Positions 20,133-28,873 of a stretch of DNA of 48,278 bases are shown one piece after another. How positions within the stretch are numbered: the stretch's first letter is position 1; every line of letters begins with the position of its first letter. The DNA is from an uncultured Bacteroidales bacterium (GTDB lineage: Bacteria; Bacteroidota; Bacteroidia; Bacteroidales; UBA932): the NCBI GenBank assembly GCA_945868745.1, contig CAMBMK010000006.1, positions 1 through 48,278 of the forward strand. Direction: 5' to 3'. Under the pieces are notes generated by a model. The model worked only from the letters and a program-made list of their open reading frames with translations. It was not told the DNA's origin and searched no databases. A program made the position numbers and the translations under genes.

Positions 20133-22166
20133 CTAATCGGCTGCTCCGGCTGCTTTCATCACAAGCACAAACCCGCAGTTCTGCGGCAGTGTGAGGGAAA
20201 GTGTCCGCGGATCCCTGCGCCTTCGGGCACGCAGTCCCGGGGTGCATACGCGCATGCTCTCCACAGAATCGTCGACATAGAGCCTTGCATCGGCATCCTC
20301 CGCATCCGCTCCGATCACCGAAGGGTCAAAGACAACATCAAGGTCCGTTTCTTCCGCATTGATCCCGGCGACATACCACAAATCACCGCTGCGGCGGGCA
20401 AGGACCACGCTTTTTCCCGGATACCCTCCGATGAAACGCACATCGTCCCACACTACAGGCACATCCTTCATAAAGCCAATCGCCTCAGCCGGGGCATCTT
20501 CCAGGTTGTTAGGGGCAAGGGCGAAGTTCTGGACTGGATTCTGGAACAGCACGGCCGTAGCCAGTTCGAATGCATCCCCGGTGCGGCGCACATTGCCGCT
20601 GCTGTTGTCCCTTGACATCCTGCGGTTGAGGAACGTACCGCCGAATTCCATGATACCCACGGAGTTGCGTATAAACGGATGGAGGCATGCACTGAAGGCC
20701 TCAAGGTCGCAGAACTGCTGGCCGAAGATAAGGTTTTCCGATGCAAGCACAGCCTCAGAGCCCACATAGTTGGGATACATCCTCTCCCAGCCCCTCGGCA
20801 TAGTGCAGCCGTGGAAAATGACATCGATTCCGTAATCCGCAGCATCGCTGAGGATGTCTTCATAGAGCCTCATCGTCTCCTGCTTGTCGCCTCCGAAGAA
20901 ATCCACCTTGATGGTGCCGACTCCTATGCTCCGGAGCCACTCCATTTCCTTTTTGCGCACAATCGGACGGTCCATGCGGTTGACCGGGCTCTGGGAAATG
21001 TCGTTCCAGTGTCCGCTGGAAGAGTACCATACAGTCAGGTTCACACCGAGGCTCCGGGCGTATTCCGCAAGGGAAGCCATCCCTTCGCGGCCGATCGTGC
21101 GGTCCCACCAGTTGTCCACCAGCACATTGGAGTAGCCCATCTGAGCCGCGAAATCTATGTAGGTCTTCTGGTCATCGTAATTGATGCTTCCGTCCTGCCA
21201 CAGAATCCAGCTCCATGTCCCCTTGCCGGGACGGGCCGGACGTGAGGTCCCATAAAGCGGCTCCACCACATCCCACGGGATGGTGGTCTCGACAATCGGG
21301 GCAAGCGTGGCTCCCACCGTGATTGTCCTCCACGGGGTTTTCCCCGGAAGAGCGATTCCCGGAGAGGCACTTCCGTTGCCGTTGTTCTCCTCCGGCATCG
21401 GATAGGCTATCGTGTAGAGGCCGTCATGGAAGTCGCTGAGCCTCGAGCCGCAATAATAACCGTCAACTCCGGACTCCGAGAGGAGCACCCAGCCGCTGTC
21501 GCCCACCTTGAAAAGGGCAGGGAAAGTGTATCCGTGACCATATTGCGACGGGGCATCCATCGGTGCATCCGCAGTGTAGAACTCCTCATAGCTCGGCTTT
21601 GTACGCATCCATCCTATCATCGCATCGCTCTGCGGCGTCAGGAAGGTCGTGGTCCCCTCCGGGAAACGGAAGGAGGTCGCCTCGGAGCTTATTACCATAC
21701 TGCCTGTACCGCCCTGTCGCGGAATCAGGTAGCGGAAGGCTGCATCGTTGTCGGCCACATGCCACTCCACTGACATCTCCCGGCCTTCCGGTCCTGCAAA
21801 CGTGACAATGCAGCCGCTGGCCCTTACCCCTACGCAGCTTTTCTTGATTTTATCCTGCGTATAGGTGTATTCCTTTGAAAAACAGGATGATGATGCGATT
21901 GACATATCCCTTGAGAAATCACCCTCATTGGAGGTGAAGCCAAGAGGGGATTGCCCGATCATCACCTTGCCCCCGTAGCTGACGCTATACACAGGTACTC
22001 CGCCGTCCGTTTCCACAGTGACGGAAAGCTTGCCGTCCGGGCTTACTATAGCAACCGGTTTCCCGGCATCATGGGAGGCATCATCCTGCGCGGGTGCAGC
22101 CACGGCAGGAAAATGGAGCAGCGCAACCGCCGCAAAAGTTGTAACAAAAGTGTAAAGATTCATCAT
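20133..22166 (-). CDS. glycoside hydrolase family 97 enzyme, probably retaining alpha-galactosidase type
   Basis: The 677-residue protein has a signal peptide (about 1-24), an N-terminal beta-supersandwich, a (beta/alpha)8 barrel beginning near residue 315, and a C-terminal sheet domain, the normal GH97 layout. In the barrel, Asp422 in IKVDFFGG occupies the place of the nucleophile of retaining members. The FHGCTMPRGWER block also resembles the retaining branch rather than the inverting SusB branch. Substrate (alpha-galactoside or alpha-glucoside) is therefore inferred. Its start overlaps the stop of the transglutaminase-like gene by four bases (ATGA), implying translational coupling. Confidence 0.9.
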   Translation of the reverse strand: MMNLYTFVTTFAAVALLHFPAVAAPAQDDASHDAGKPVAIVSPDGKLSVTVETDGGVPVYSVSYGGKVMIGQSPLGFTSNEGDFSRDMSIASSSCFSKEYTYTQDKIKKSCVGVRASGCIVTFAGPEGREMSVEWHVADNDAAFRYLIPRQGGTGSMVISSEATSFRFPEGTTTFLTPQSDAMIGWMRTKPSYEEFYTADAPMDAPSQYGHGYTFPALFKVGDSGWVLLSESGVDGYYCGSRLSDFHDGLYTIAYPMPEENNGNGSASPGIALPGKTPWRTITVGATLAPIVETTIPWDVVEPLYGTSRPARPGKGTWSWILWQDGSINYDDQKTYIDFAAQMGYSNVLVDNWWDRTIGREGMASLAEYARSLGVNLTVWYSSSGHWNDISQSPVNRMDRPIVRKKEMEWLRSIGVGTIKVDFFGGDKQETMRLYEDILSDAADYGIDVIFHGCTMPRGWERMYPNYVGSEAVLASENLIFGQQFCDLEAFSACLHPFIRNSVGIMEFGGTFLNRRMSRDNSSGNVRRTGDAFELATAVLFQNPVQNFALAPNNLEDAPAEAIGFMKDVPVVWDDVRFIGGYPGKSVVLARRSGDLWYVAGINAEETDLDVVFDPSVIGADAEDADARLYVDDSVESMRVCTPGLRARRRRDPRTLSLTLPQNCGFVLVMKAAGAAD

Positions 22167-24619
22167 TTCAAACTGTATATGACTGATTTCAACTGTTCTG
22201 AAAGAGAGGTATTGTAGCCCTGTGAAGCATATACTACACGGCCGAAACTGTCTGCAACTATTATCAGGGGAAGTCTTGACACGGTATCAGGAAAACATCC
22301 TTCCCTCACCATGGCGAGTATCTTTCCGTCCGGATCGGTACCGTATGAGACATTGTCCATACCGCCGAGATATGTCCCTATGCGCCCGCACCCGGCCTCA
22401 TCCGGGCCGATTACGACCAGGGTCCTGCCCCAATCGGAAAGCTCCTGCGAGGTGGCGGCAAGCTGCCTCAGGGCATGGATTGAAGGCTCCGAGAAATCGC
22501 CGAACACTGCCATTGCAAAATAGCCCCTGCCCGTTGTCGAAAGAAGCGTCCTTTCCGGCTGTCCGAGCGGCCTGTAGGTCTTTTCGGCATCGATGTTGCC
22601 CCTTACCACCACATCCCCTTCATTCTGCTTAAGTACAAGGGGCACAACCGTTTCCCTGCCTTCCTCCACATTGAAGAACTCCATATGGGCGGTTACGCTT
22701 CCGTCCGCCTTCCTGACACCGGAAGTCAGGAGATACGACCCCGCCTCAAGCGGATACGGCCTTGCCAGAATCTCCTTCCAGCCGAGGGAGGCATTTTCAT
22801 CGAAATTGAGCAGCATCGCCCTGCCCCCTTCGATGCGTGATATGGTGAAATGTCTGTAATACAGAGGGTTGGCAAGCCATGAAACAGGATCATACTCAGC
22901 CCTGACGCTGCCATATACGGCCGCCTTCTGGATTTGTGCCTCCCATTTCACATCCTTCCACTCCCCTCCTTCAAGATATTGGGTCTTGCCTGTAATGTCA
23001 TCTATGCGTGCCTCGAAGCCCCTGCTCCTGCACGAGGCCACAAAGAAAATATTGCGAGAACGCGAATCCGCCGTCCTTGTACGCCAAACGGAAAGAGGCG
23101 GCACATAGAGTCCCTGCGGATTGAGGCCGTCATCCACCCTGATGCTGTCCCTGGTCCACTCGAAAATCTCCTGCGGCGAGCCTGCGTCAAGCCCCTCCCC
23201 GATAATCCTGAAATATGGGACAAGGGGCTCGTAAGATACCCTCGGGCAGTCACGGAAAGGCCTGAAGGCCCCGTCACAATGCTCCACGGCCTCTTCAAGC
23301 ACATCAGCCCTTACGTCTCCAAGGTCCTTTTTCGACAGGGAGGCAAGCAGGGCGGGAGCATTTTCCCCCGGATGGGCTTCAAGAAAGGCACTGATGACGG
23401 CATCATTGCCTTTCGGACGGGCCAGCCTTACGGAATCCTCATAGGCAAGACGCAGGGCATTTTCCCTGGCCTGCCCGGGCGTCGCAGTCGAAGGAATAGG
23501 GTTTTCCACCGGCGGAACCATCTCGAAATCAGCGGAGAACGCTTCCCCTACGGTATGGTCGAGGACAACTCTTGTCATCCCCGATGAAGCCTTGGCAAGG
23601 CCTGTCTTTCCATCTTTGAAGGCCCAGACCAGGATGTCACCGCAGCCGGTATCAAGGCCCGCCCTGCCGTCAGGACCGGTCACGACAGAAGCCACAGTGT
23701 AGAACTCGGCATAGTTGTAGATCTTGAATTCCACTGTCGCATCCTCAACCGCATTGCCCTGGAGGTCAACAACTTCAACCTCCGTGCGACGGGTAGGGAT
23801 ATAGCTCTTTATGACATTGATTTCGGTATATGCGCGGGTGCGGCTGATCACATCCTCCGGTCCGTCATAGTCGCCGAATGCACGGGTATGGAGCAGCATC
23901 GCCCTTGAGACAGGGGCATTGAACCAGGCGAGGTCAAGCACCGGCTCCGGCTCGCAGGCTCCCATAAAATGCCATCCGCCATCGACATAGACCTCCACCC
24001 AGGCATGGTTGTCATCGGTGTGGGCCCATCTCGGAGTATAGACCTGCCTTGCAGGGATTCCGGCGGCCCTGAGGGCTGCCACGGCGAGCACGGACTCTTC
24101 CCCGCACCGGCCGAGTCCTGCCGAGATTGTACCCGTAGGAGGCAGCGTACGGGCATCCGTAGGGGTATATGTCGCCATCTCATGGCACCAGTGGTTGATT
24201 TCCAGGGCGGCCTCGCGCGCGTCCATACCCTTTACGCGGGCACAAAGCTCGTCCGCATACAGGAGGCGGAAATCATCCAGAGCCTCATTGTTGGCCCTGA
24301 CAGGCAGCACGAAGTGGCGGAATTCCCGCTCCGGGACATCCCAGGAAGCATTCTTGCGCACCTGGAGCGTCTTGCGGACATTGGCAAGCCAATAGGAAAA
24401 AGGGTATGCCATATCCGGAAGGGGCATCGATTCATAGAGAAATGTGAGGTATTCTTCCTCCTGCGGAGTGATATCGGACGGGCGGGAAGCGGCGATTTCT
24501 TCAGCCACAGGCTCCGGCAGGGATGCAAGCATGCTGTCCCACCGCTCACTGCGGTTTGTGCAGGAATGGACCGGGAAAAGCAGGATTGCGGCAAGCGCGA
24601 AAGGTAATATCCGTTTCAT
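22163..24619 (-). CDS. transglutaminase-like superfamily lipoprotein
   Basis: The 818-residue protein has a lipoprotein signal (cleavage before Cys20 in PVHSC), a helical N-terminal part, and a transglutaminase-like papain-fold domain with Cys172 in GRCGEES and His205 in DDNHAWVEVY. The usual third-residue Asp is not evident; Glu223 in GACEPEP is a candidate. A carboxypeptidase-regulatory-like beta domain follows (about 280-330), then a long region ending in a thioredoxin-like segment. Bacterial members are mostly peptidases or amidases, so cleavage of peptides or glycopeptides outside the inner membrane is plausible. It leads the operon with GH97 and GH29. Confidence 0.8.
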   Translation of the reverse strand: MKRILPFALAAILLFPVHSCTNRSERWDSMLASLPEPVAEEIAASRPSDITPQEEEYLTFLYESMPLPDMAYPFSYWLANVRKTLQVRKNASWDVPEREFRHFVLPVRANNEALDDFRLLYADELCARVKGMDAREAALEINHWCHEMATYTPTDARTLPPTGTISAGLGRCGEESVLAVAALRAAGIPARQVYTPRWAHTDDNHAWVEVYVDGGWHFMGACEPEPVLDLAWFNAPVSRAMLLHTRAFGDYDGPEDVISRTRAYTEINVIKSYIPTRRTEVEVVDLQGNAVEDATVEFKIYNYAEFYTVASVVTGPDGRAGLDTGCGDILVWAFKDGKTGLAKASSGMTRVVLDHTVGEAFSADFEMVPPVENPIPSTATPGQARENALRLAYEDSVRLARPKGNDAVISAFLEAHPGENAPALLASLSKKDLGDVRADVLEEAVEHCDGAFRPFRDCPRVSYEPLVPYFRIIGEGLDAGSPQEIFEWTRDSIRVDDGLNPQGLYVPPLSVWRTRTADSRSRNIFFVASCRSRGFEARIDDITGKTQYLEGGEWKDVKWEAQIQKAAVYGSVRAEYDPVSWLANPLYYRHFTISRIEGGRAMLLNFDENASLGWKEILARPYPLEAGSYLLTSGVRKADGSVTAHMEFFNVEEGRETVVPLVLKQNEGDVVVRGNIDAEKTYRPLGQPERTLLSTTGRGYFAMAVFGDFSEPSIHALRQLAATSQELSDWGRTLVVIGPDEAGCGRIGTYLGGMDNVSYGTDPDGKILAMVREGCFPDTVSRLPLIIVADSFGRVVYASQGYNTSLSEQLKSVIYSLK

Positions 24620-24643
24620 AAGGGCTTTTGTTGTATCAATTTA

Positions 24644-24651
24644 CAAATATA
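24644..24651 (-). promoter_or_regulatory. -7 promoter element of the transglutaminase-GH97-GH29 operon
   Basis: On the minus strand TATATTTG (24651 to 24644) lies 24 bases upstream of the start codon at 24619. No TTTG or TTGG is present at the -33 position, which would suit an activated promoter. Confidence 0.55.
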
Positions 24652-24682
24652 AACTTTTATTCGGAAATTGGATACGGCGCCG

Positions 24683-24727
24683 GGCCTTCCGGAGCGTGGA
24701 TATTCAAGGTTTGCAGCCCGGAAGGTC
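24683..24727. repeat. intergenic inverted repeat
   Basis: GGCCTTCCGG (24683-24692) is matched by CCGGAAGGTC (24718-24727). Together they can form a 10-bp stem with one G-T pair and a 25-base loop. It lies in the roughly 200-base gap between the ferredoxin terminator and the transglutaminase promoter, upstream of that promoter. There is no T tract, so it is not a normal terminator. It could be an operator or a repeat unit. Confidence 0.45.
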
Positions 24728-24737
24728 CTGGAGGCAC

Positions 24738-24766
24738 AAAAAAAACGGCAACCTGTCCGGCTGCCG
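24738..24766 (-). terminator. rho-independent terminator after the ferredoxin gene
   Basis: On the minus strand CGGCA (24766 to 24762) and TGCCG (24750 to 24746) form a stem followed by eight T residues (24745 to 24738). It lies about 55 bases past the ferredoxin stop, isolating that gene from the downstream operon. Confidence 0.8.
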
Positions 24767-24820
24767 ATTTGCTGCTGTCCCGACGGGATGTCCCCGTCCG
24801 GGAATCCCAGGATAAAATCC

Positions 24821-24991
24821 CTATTCGAGAGAGATCGCCTCCTGAGGGCATACGCCTGCGCAGGTACCGCACTCTACACAGAGATCAGGATTGATGGTAT
24901 AAACATCACCCTCGGAGATGGCGCCAACAGGGCACTCACCGATACAGGAACCGCAAGCTACGCACTTGTCTGCTGAAATTTTGTAAGCCAT
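24821..24991 (-). CDS. small 2[4Fe-4S] ferredoxin
   Basis: This 56-residue protein begins MAYKISADKC and carries two C-x2-C-x2-C-x3-C clusters (first Cys10, Cys13, Cys16, Cys20; second in CVECGTCAGVCP). It is the clostridial-type low-potential electron carrier of anaerobes, serving pyruvate:ferredoxin oxidoreductase and related enzymes. The start at 24991 is chosen because the longer reading (from 25108) spans the promoter and has no ferredoxin character. Its own consensus promoter and terminator make it a single-gene unit. Confidence 0.94.
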   Translation of the reverse strand: MAYKISADKCVACGSCIGECPVGAISEGDVYTINPDLCVECGTCAGVCPQEAISLE

Positions 24992-25017
24992 TTTTTTCGG
25001 AATTAAAATTGTTTTCA

Positions 25018-25048
25018 CAAATTTACACGAATAAACCCAAAAAACAAA
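25018..25048 (-). promoter_or_regulatory. consensus promoter of the ferredoxin gene
   Basis: On the minus strand TTTG (25048 to 25045), exactly 19 bases, TAAATTTG (25025 to 25018). This is a full match to the Bacteroidota consensus, as expected for a highly expressed ferredoxin. The start codon is 27 bases downstream. Confidence 0.9.
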
Positions 25049-25142
25049 TAGAATCTTGTTTCTTTCCTTTTTTGGACGGAAATTTGCAGAGAATACCGAC
25101 TGCCGCAAAATGAACAGTCACATATAATATCAATCCGACATT

Positions 25143-26255
25143 ATGTTACACAGAATCAATGCATTGACAATTGCCGCCGCAGCCCTTGTCCTTTCCTTTC
25201 TACAGGGCACTGCCTCTGCACAGACAAGGACAGTTTCAGGCAAGACACAGATAGACAACACGATAGAGCTTGACAAGACAGTGCACGATTTCGGGGATGT
25301 CCTTTCCGGATCGGGCGCCCTGACCTGCACATTCACGGTAAAGAACATCTCCTCCGAGCCCATGGCAATCTACAATGTGGTGTCCTCCTGCGGATGTACC
25401 GGAGTCAAATGGACAAGGGAGCCCATAGCCCCGGGCGCAAGCGGCACAATCAGCGCGACCTACACCAACGACGAGGGCCCCTACCCCTTCGACAAGACGC
25501 TCACGGCATACTTTTCCGGAGTGAAGAAGCCGGTGGTGCTGCGCCTTCGCGGGACGGCATATGCAAAGAAGCTTCCCCTGGACCAGACCTATCCGGTCCA
25601 TCTCGGCAGCCTCGCGCTGAAAGAGACCTCCATCAAGGCGGGCAACCTTTCACAGGGAAGCCAGAGGTCTGACGCACTGACTGTTGCAAACATCGGGAAC
25701 AGTACGATGTCGCTCAGTTTCACAGACGTGACCCCCGGCCTGGAAATCAGCGCCGAGCCCTCGAGCATTGCCCCCGGGGAAACGGCAAAGGTGACCTACA
25801 CGATATCGGCCTCACGCGACAAGTGGGGCATGAACACCTACACCGCCGTGCCCGTTGCGGGAGGCAAAAGGCTCGGCACGCTCTCTTTCAAGGCCTTCAC
25901 AAAGGAGGATTTCTCCGGCTGGACACCGAAACAGAGACAGGAAGCCGCCCTCCCCTCATTTGATTTCACCACCTTCAACTATGATGTCGTGAAATCTGGG
26001 ACAAAGGTTGTTGCCAGATTTCCCTTCAAGAATACAGGGAAAAGCACCCTGACAATCCACAAGGCAGATTGCGACTGGGAGGATGCCGCCTTCGGGCCGC
26101 TCCACGACATACCTGCCGGAAAAACAGGAGAGATAACTGTCACCCTTGACACCTCGAAGATGCCGAAAGGCGAAAATGTGGCCATAATCACCCTCACCAC
26201 CAACACCCCCCTGCGCCCGCTCATCAACCTGTTTGCAGGCGGAGCAGTGAAATGA
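25143..26255 (+). CDS. DUF1573 domain secreted protein
   Basis: The 370-residue protein has a signal peptide (about 1-27, ending ASA-Q). An Ig-like DUF1573 domain follows, recognised by VHDFGDV near residue 47 and the cysteine block SSCGCTGVKW (about 79-88). Further beta-rich segments follow, including a second FDFTTFNYDVVKSG region near 275. Such ASH/DUF1573 domains are very common in Bacteroidota periplasmic or surface proteins and lack a proven role. The gene stands alone between the ferredoxin promoter (divergent) and the parE promoter. I saw no consensus promoter directly upstream. Confidence 0.85.
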   Translation: MLHRINALTIAAAALVLSFLQGTASAQTRTVSGKTQIDNTIELDKTVHDFGDVLSGSGALTCTFTVKNISSEPMAIYNVVSSCGCTGVKWTREPIAPGASGTISATYTNDEGPYPFDKTLTAYFSGVKKPVVLRLRGTAYAKKLPLDQTYPVHLGSLALKETSIKAGNLSQGSQRSDALTVANIGNSTMSLSFTDVTPGLEISAEPSSIAPGETAKVTYTISASRDKWGMNTYTAVPVAGGKRLGTLSFKAFTKEDFSGWTPKQRQEAALPSFDFTTFNYDVVKSGTKVVARFPFKNTGKSTLTIHKADCDWEDAAFGPLHDIPAGKTGEITVTLDTSKMPKGENVAIITLTTNTPLRPLINLFAGGAVK

Positions 26256-26294
26256 CCGCAGCCCCATCCAGTAGGAAAACCGACTTTTTTTCCT

Positions 26295-26302
26295 TAAATT
26301 TG
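26295..26302 (+). promoter_or_regulatory. -7 promoter element of the parE group
   Basis: TAAATTTG lies 57 bases before the chosen parE start at 26359, and the -33 position is poor (TAGG). An in-frame ATG at 26320 lies closer to this element but would add 13 residues unlike ParE. Confidence 0.5.
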
Positions 26303-26358
26303 TATGTTTATGGGGAAATGTGCGGTTGGGAGAGGTTTGTAGGATTAGGCAACAGTTT

Positions 26359-28293
26359 ATGGCAGAACAGCAACTTAGCAATTACACTGAGGAAAACATC
26401 AGGACTCTTGAGGGAATCGAGCACATCCGCAAGCGTCCGGGAATGTATATCGGCCGTCTCGGCAACGGAGACAATCAGGGCGACGGCATATATGTACTTC
26501 TGAAAGAAATCATTGACAACTCCATTGACGAATTCTCCGCCGGATTCGGCAGGCAGGTCCAGATCACGATTGAAGACAACACCGTAACCATCAGGGACTT
26601 CGGACGAGGCATCCCGCTTGGTGCAGTTGTCAGGGCCACGAGCCAGCTCAATACGGGCGGCAAGTTCGACGATGCCGCATTCAAGAAATCAGTAGGACTC
26701 AACGGTGTAGGTACAAAGGCGGTAAATGCCCTTTCCTCAGAGTTTTATGTAGAGTCCTTCCGTGACGGCAAGAGTTCGTTTGCCAGATACGAAAGGGGCA
26801 TCCTGACCGACAGCGGCATGAAGGAAGGCACCGGGGAAAAGAACGGAACGCTCACGCGCTTCACCCCCGACTTCGAGATGTTCGGCAAGTTCTCCTTCAA
26901 TATGGAATATGTCGAGACCATGGTCAAGAACTATTCCTACCTCAAGAAAGGCCTTGTGTTCGTGCTCAACGGCGTCCAGTACAAATCGGAGAACGGCCTT
27001 CTCGACCTTGTCAACGAGAATCTGTCAGAGCAGTCTCTTTATGCCCCTATCCATCTGGAAGACACCGACATAGAGGTGGTCATCACCCATGGCAATTCCT
27101 ACGGCGAAAACATCTCGTCCTTCGTGAACGGACAGAATACCAGGGACGGCGGGACTCACCTCGCCGCATTCCGCGAGGCAGTGGCAAAGACACTCAAGGA
27201 CTTCTACAAGAAGGACTACAAGCCGGAAGACTGCAGGCAGGGCATAGTGGGGGCAGTCAGCATCCAGATCCAGGAGCCGAACTTCGAGGGCCAGACAAAG
27301 ACCAAGCTCGGCAGCACCTACATGTGGGAAAAATTCCTCAAGGATGAGGACGGGAAGATTGTCAAGAACGAGGACGGGTCCAACGCCATCGACCGCGGGC
27401 CTACCATCAGGTCATTCATCAATGACTTCATTTCCAAGCACCTGAATGACTATCTCCACAAGCATGCGGACATAGTCCCGGTAATCGAGGAGAAAATAAA
27501 GGCTTCGCAGTCCGAGCGCGAGGAAATCTCCGGCATCCAGAAAAAGACACGCGAGCGCAACAAGCGGGCAAACGTCTACAACCGCAAGCTCCGCGACTGC
27601 CGCTACCATTTCAGCGACAAGGTGGCAAAGGACAAGGAGGATTTCAAGGAGCAGTCCAGCATCTTCATCACCGAGGGAGACTCCGCGAGCGGTACCATCA
27701 CAAAGGCACGCAACGCTGAGTACCAGGCCGTTTTCAGCCTCAGGGGAAAGCCGATCAACTGCTACAAGGAAAGCCGCCGCAAGGTTGCCGAGAACGAGGA
27801 GCTCAGCCTTCTCATCAGCGCACTGGGAGTGGAGGAGGACCTTGACAACCTCAGGTACAACAACATTATCATCGCGACCGATGCCGATGACGACGGAATG
27901 CACATCAGGATGCTTGTGCTGACATTCCTGATGAAATACTATCCCGACCTCATCCGCAGGGGACATGTATTCATTCTCCAGACCCCGCTGTTCAGGGTAA
28001 GGAACAGGAAAACGGTAAAATACTGCTACTCGAGGGAAGAGAAGCTCGAAGCAGTCAAGGACCTGAAAAACAACGTGGAAATCACCCGATTCAAAGGTCT
28101 TGGAGAGATTTCGGCCGACGAGTTCGTGGACTTCATCGGGGAGAATATGAGGCTTGACCCCGTGAAGCTTTCCGACGAGGAATCCATTGCAGACATCATG
28201 GAGTTCTATATGGGCGACAACACTCCCGACAGGCAGAACTTCATCAGGAAAAATCTCCGCAGCGAAGCGGAGCTTGAAGACGTTGACATTTAA
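26359..28293 (+). CDS. parE: DNA topoisomerase IV subunit B
   Basis: ParE is the ATPase and TOPRIM subunit that decatenates chromosomes with ParC. The 644-residue protein has GHKL motifs (IDNSIDEF, RDFGRGIP, GLNGVGTKAVNALS) and TOPRIM motifs EGDSASG and DADDDGMH. The block SLRGKPINCYKE and the GLNGVGTKA motif separate it from the gyrB at 10326-12329 and fit the topoisomerase IV branch. Start 26359 (MAEQQLSNYTEEN) is chosen by similarity to ParE N-termini. parC is not in the window. An acyltransferase gene follows after 12 bases. Confidence 0.92.
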   Translation: MAEQQLSNYTEENIRTLEGIEHIRKRPGMYIGRLGNGDNQGDGIYVLLKEIIDNSIDEFSAGFGRQVQITIEDNTVTIRDFGRGIPLGAVVRATSQLNTGGKFDDAAFKKSVGLNGVGTKAVNALSSEFYVESFRDGKSSFARYERGILTDSGMKEGTGEKNGTLTRFTPDFEMFGKFSFNMEYVETMVKNYSYLKKGLVFVLNGVQYKSENGLLDLVNENLSEQSLYAPIHLEDTDIEVVITHGNSYGENISSFVNGQNTRDGGTHLAAFREAVAKTLKDFYKKDYKPEDCRQGIVGAVSIQIQEPNFEGQTKTKLGSTYMWEKFLKDEDGKIVKNEDGSNAIDRGPTIRSFINDFISKHLNDYLHKHADIVPVIEEKIKASQSEREEISGIQKKTRERNKRANVYNRKLRDCRYHFSDKVAKDKEDFKEQSSIFITEGDSASGTITKARNAEYQAVFSLRGKPINCYKESRRKVAENEELSLLISALGVEEDLDNLRYNNIIIATDADDDGMHIRMLVLTFLMKYYPDLIRRGHVFILQTPLFRVRNRKTVKYCYSREEKLEAVKDLKNNVEITRFKGLGEISADEFVDFIGENMRLDPVKLSDEESIADIMEFYMGDNTPDRQNFIRKNLRSEAELEDVDI

Positions 28294-28305
28294 AACCGGA
28301 TATTT

Positions 28306-28866
28306 ATGTGGGCCAGATTCTGCAGATTTCTGCTTACAAAGGTTATGGGCTGGACCATTGACAGCCCCGCTCCGGCACCGGAGAAGAAAGTGATACTCCT
28401 GGGTGTCCCTCACACTTCAGCCTGGGATTTCGTCGTATCATACCTGTTCTACAGGCAGTTCGACGGCCCTGACGCAAAGGTGATGATCAAGAAGGAATTC
28501 TTTTTCTGGCCGATAGGAGGGCTCCTGAGGAAACTCGGCGCAATCCCGGTTGACCGTTCCAGCGCCTCCGCAATGGTGAAAAGCCTCATTGAGCAGATGA
28601 ATGCCGCCGACAGTTTTCACCTTGCAATAGCCCCAGAGGGCACAAGGAAGGCCACACGCAAATGGAAGACCGGCTACCACCTCATCGCAAAGGAGGTCGG
28701 CTGCCCAGTGTATATGGCATATTTCGACTGGGGCACAAAGCATATCGGCATAGGCAACAAAATCGGGCTTACGGATGATGCCAGGGCTGACACCGACCGC
28801 ATCCAGAAGATCTACGGAACGATGAACCTGAAGGGAAAATACCCTGAAGATTTTGTAACTGAATAA
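28306..28866 (+). CDS. PlsC-type 1-acyl-glycerol-3-phosphate acyltransferase family protein
   Basis: This 186-residue membrane-associated acyltransferase has the catalytic H-x4-D motif (HTSAWD, about residues 36-41), the second conserved block around FFFWPIGGLLRKLGAIPVDR, and the EGTR motif (APEGTRKA). It is shorter than typical PlsC (about 240) and lacks the usual N-terminal membrane helices. It could acylate lysophosphatidate or another lipid. The gene lies between parE (12 bases upstream) and an acyl-CoA synthetase (seven bases downstream), which suggests a shared role in fatty acid incorporation. Confidence 0.85.
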   Translation: MWARFCRFLLTKVMGWTIDSPAPAPEKKVILLGVPHTSAWDFVVSYLFYRQFDGPDAKVMIKKEFFFWPIGGLLRKLGAIPVDRSSASAMVKSLIEQMNAADSFHLAIAPEGTRKATRKWKTGYHLIAKEVGCPVYMAYFDWGTKHIGIGNKIGLTDDARADTDRIQKIYGTMNLKGKYPEDFVTE

Positions 28867-28873
28867 ATCAGAT

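Noticed and set aside
18762..24619. A polysaccharide utilisation locus
   Set aside because: GH97 and GH29 are present but no SusC/SusD pair, sensor or anti-sigma gene was found in the window.
24992..25108. Longer ferredoxin reading
   Set aside because: The extension crosses the ferredoxin promoter and is not ferredoxin-like.
27412..28413. A 333-codon minus-strand open frame opposite parE
   Set aside because: The plus-strand frame has all ParE motifs; the antisense frame has none.
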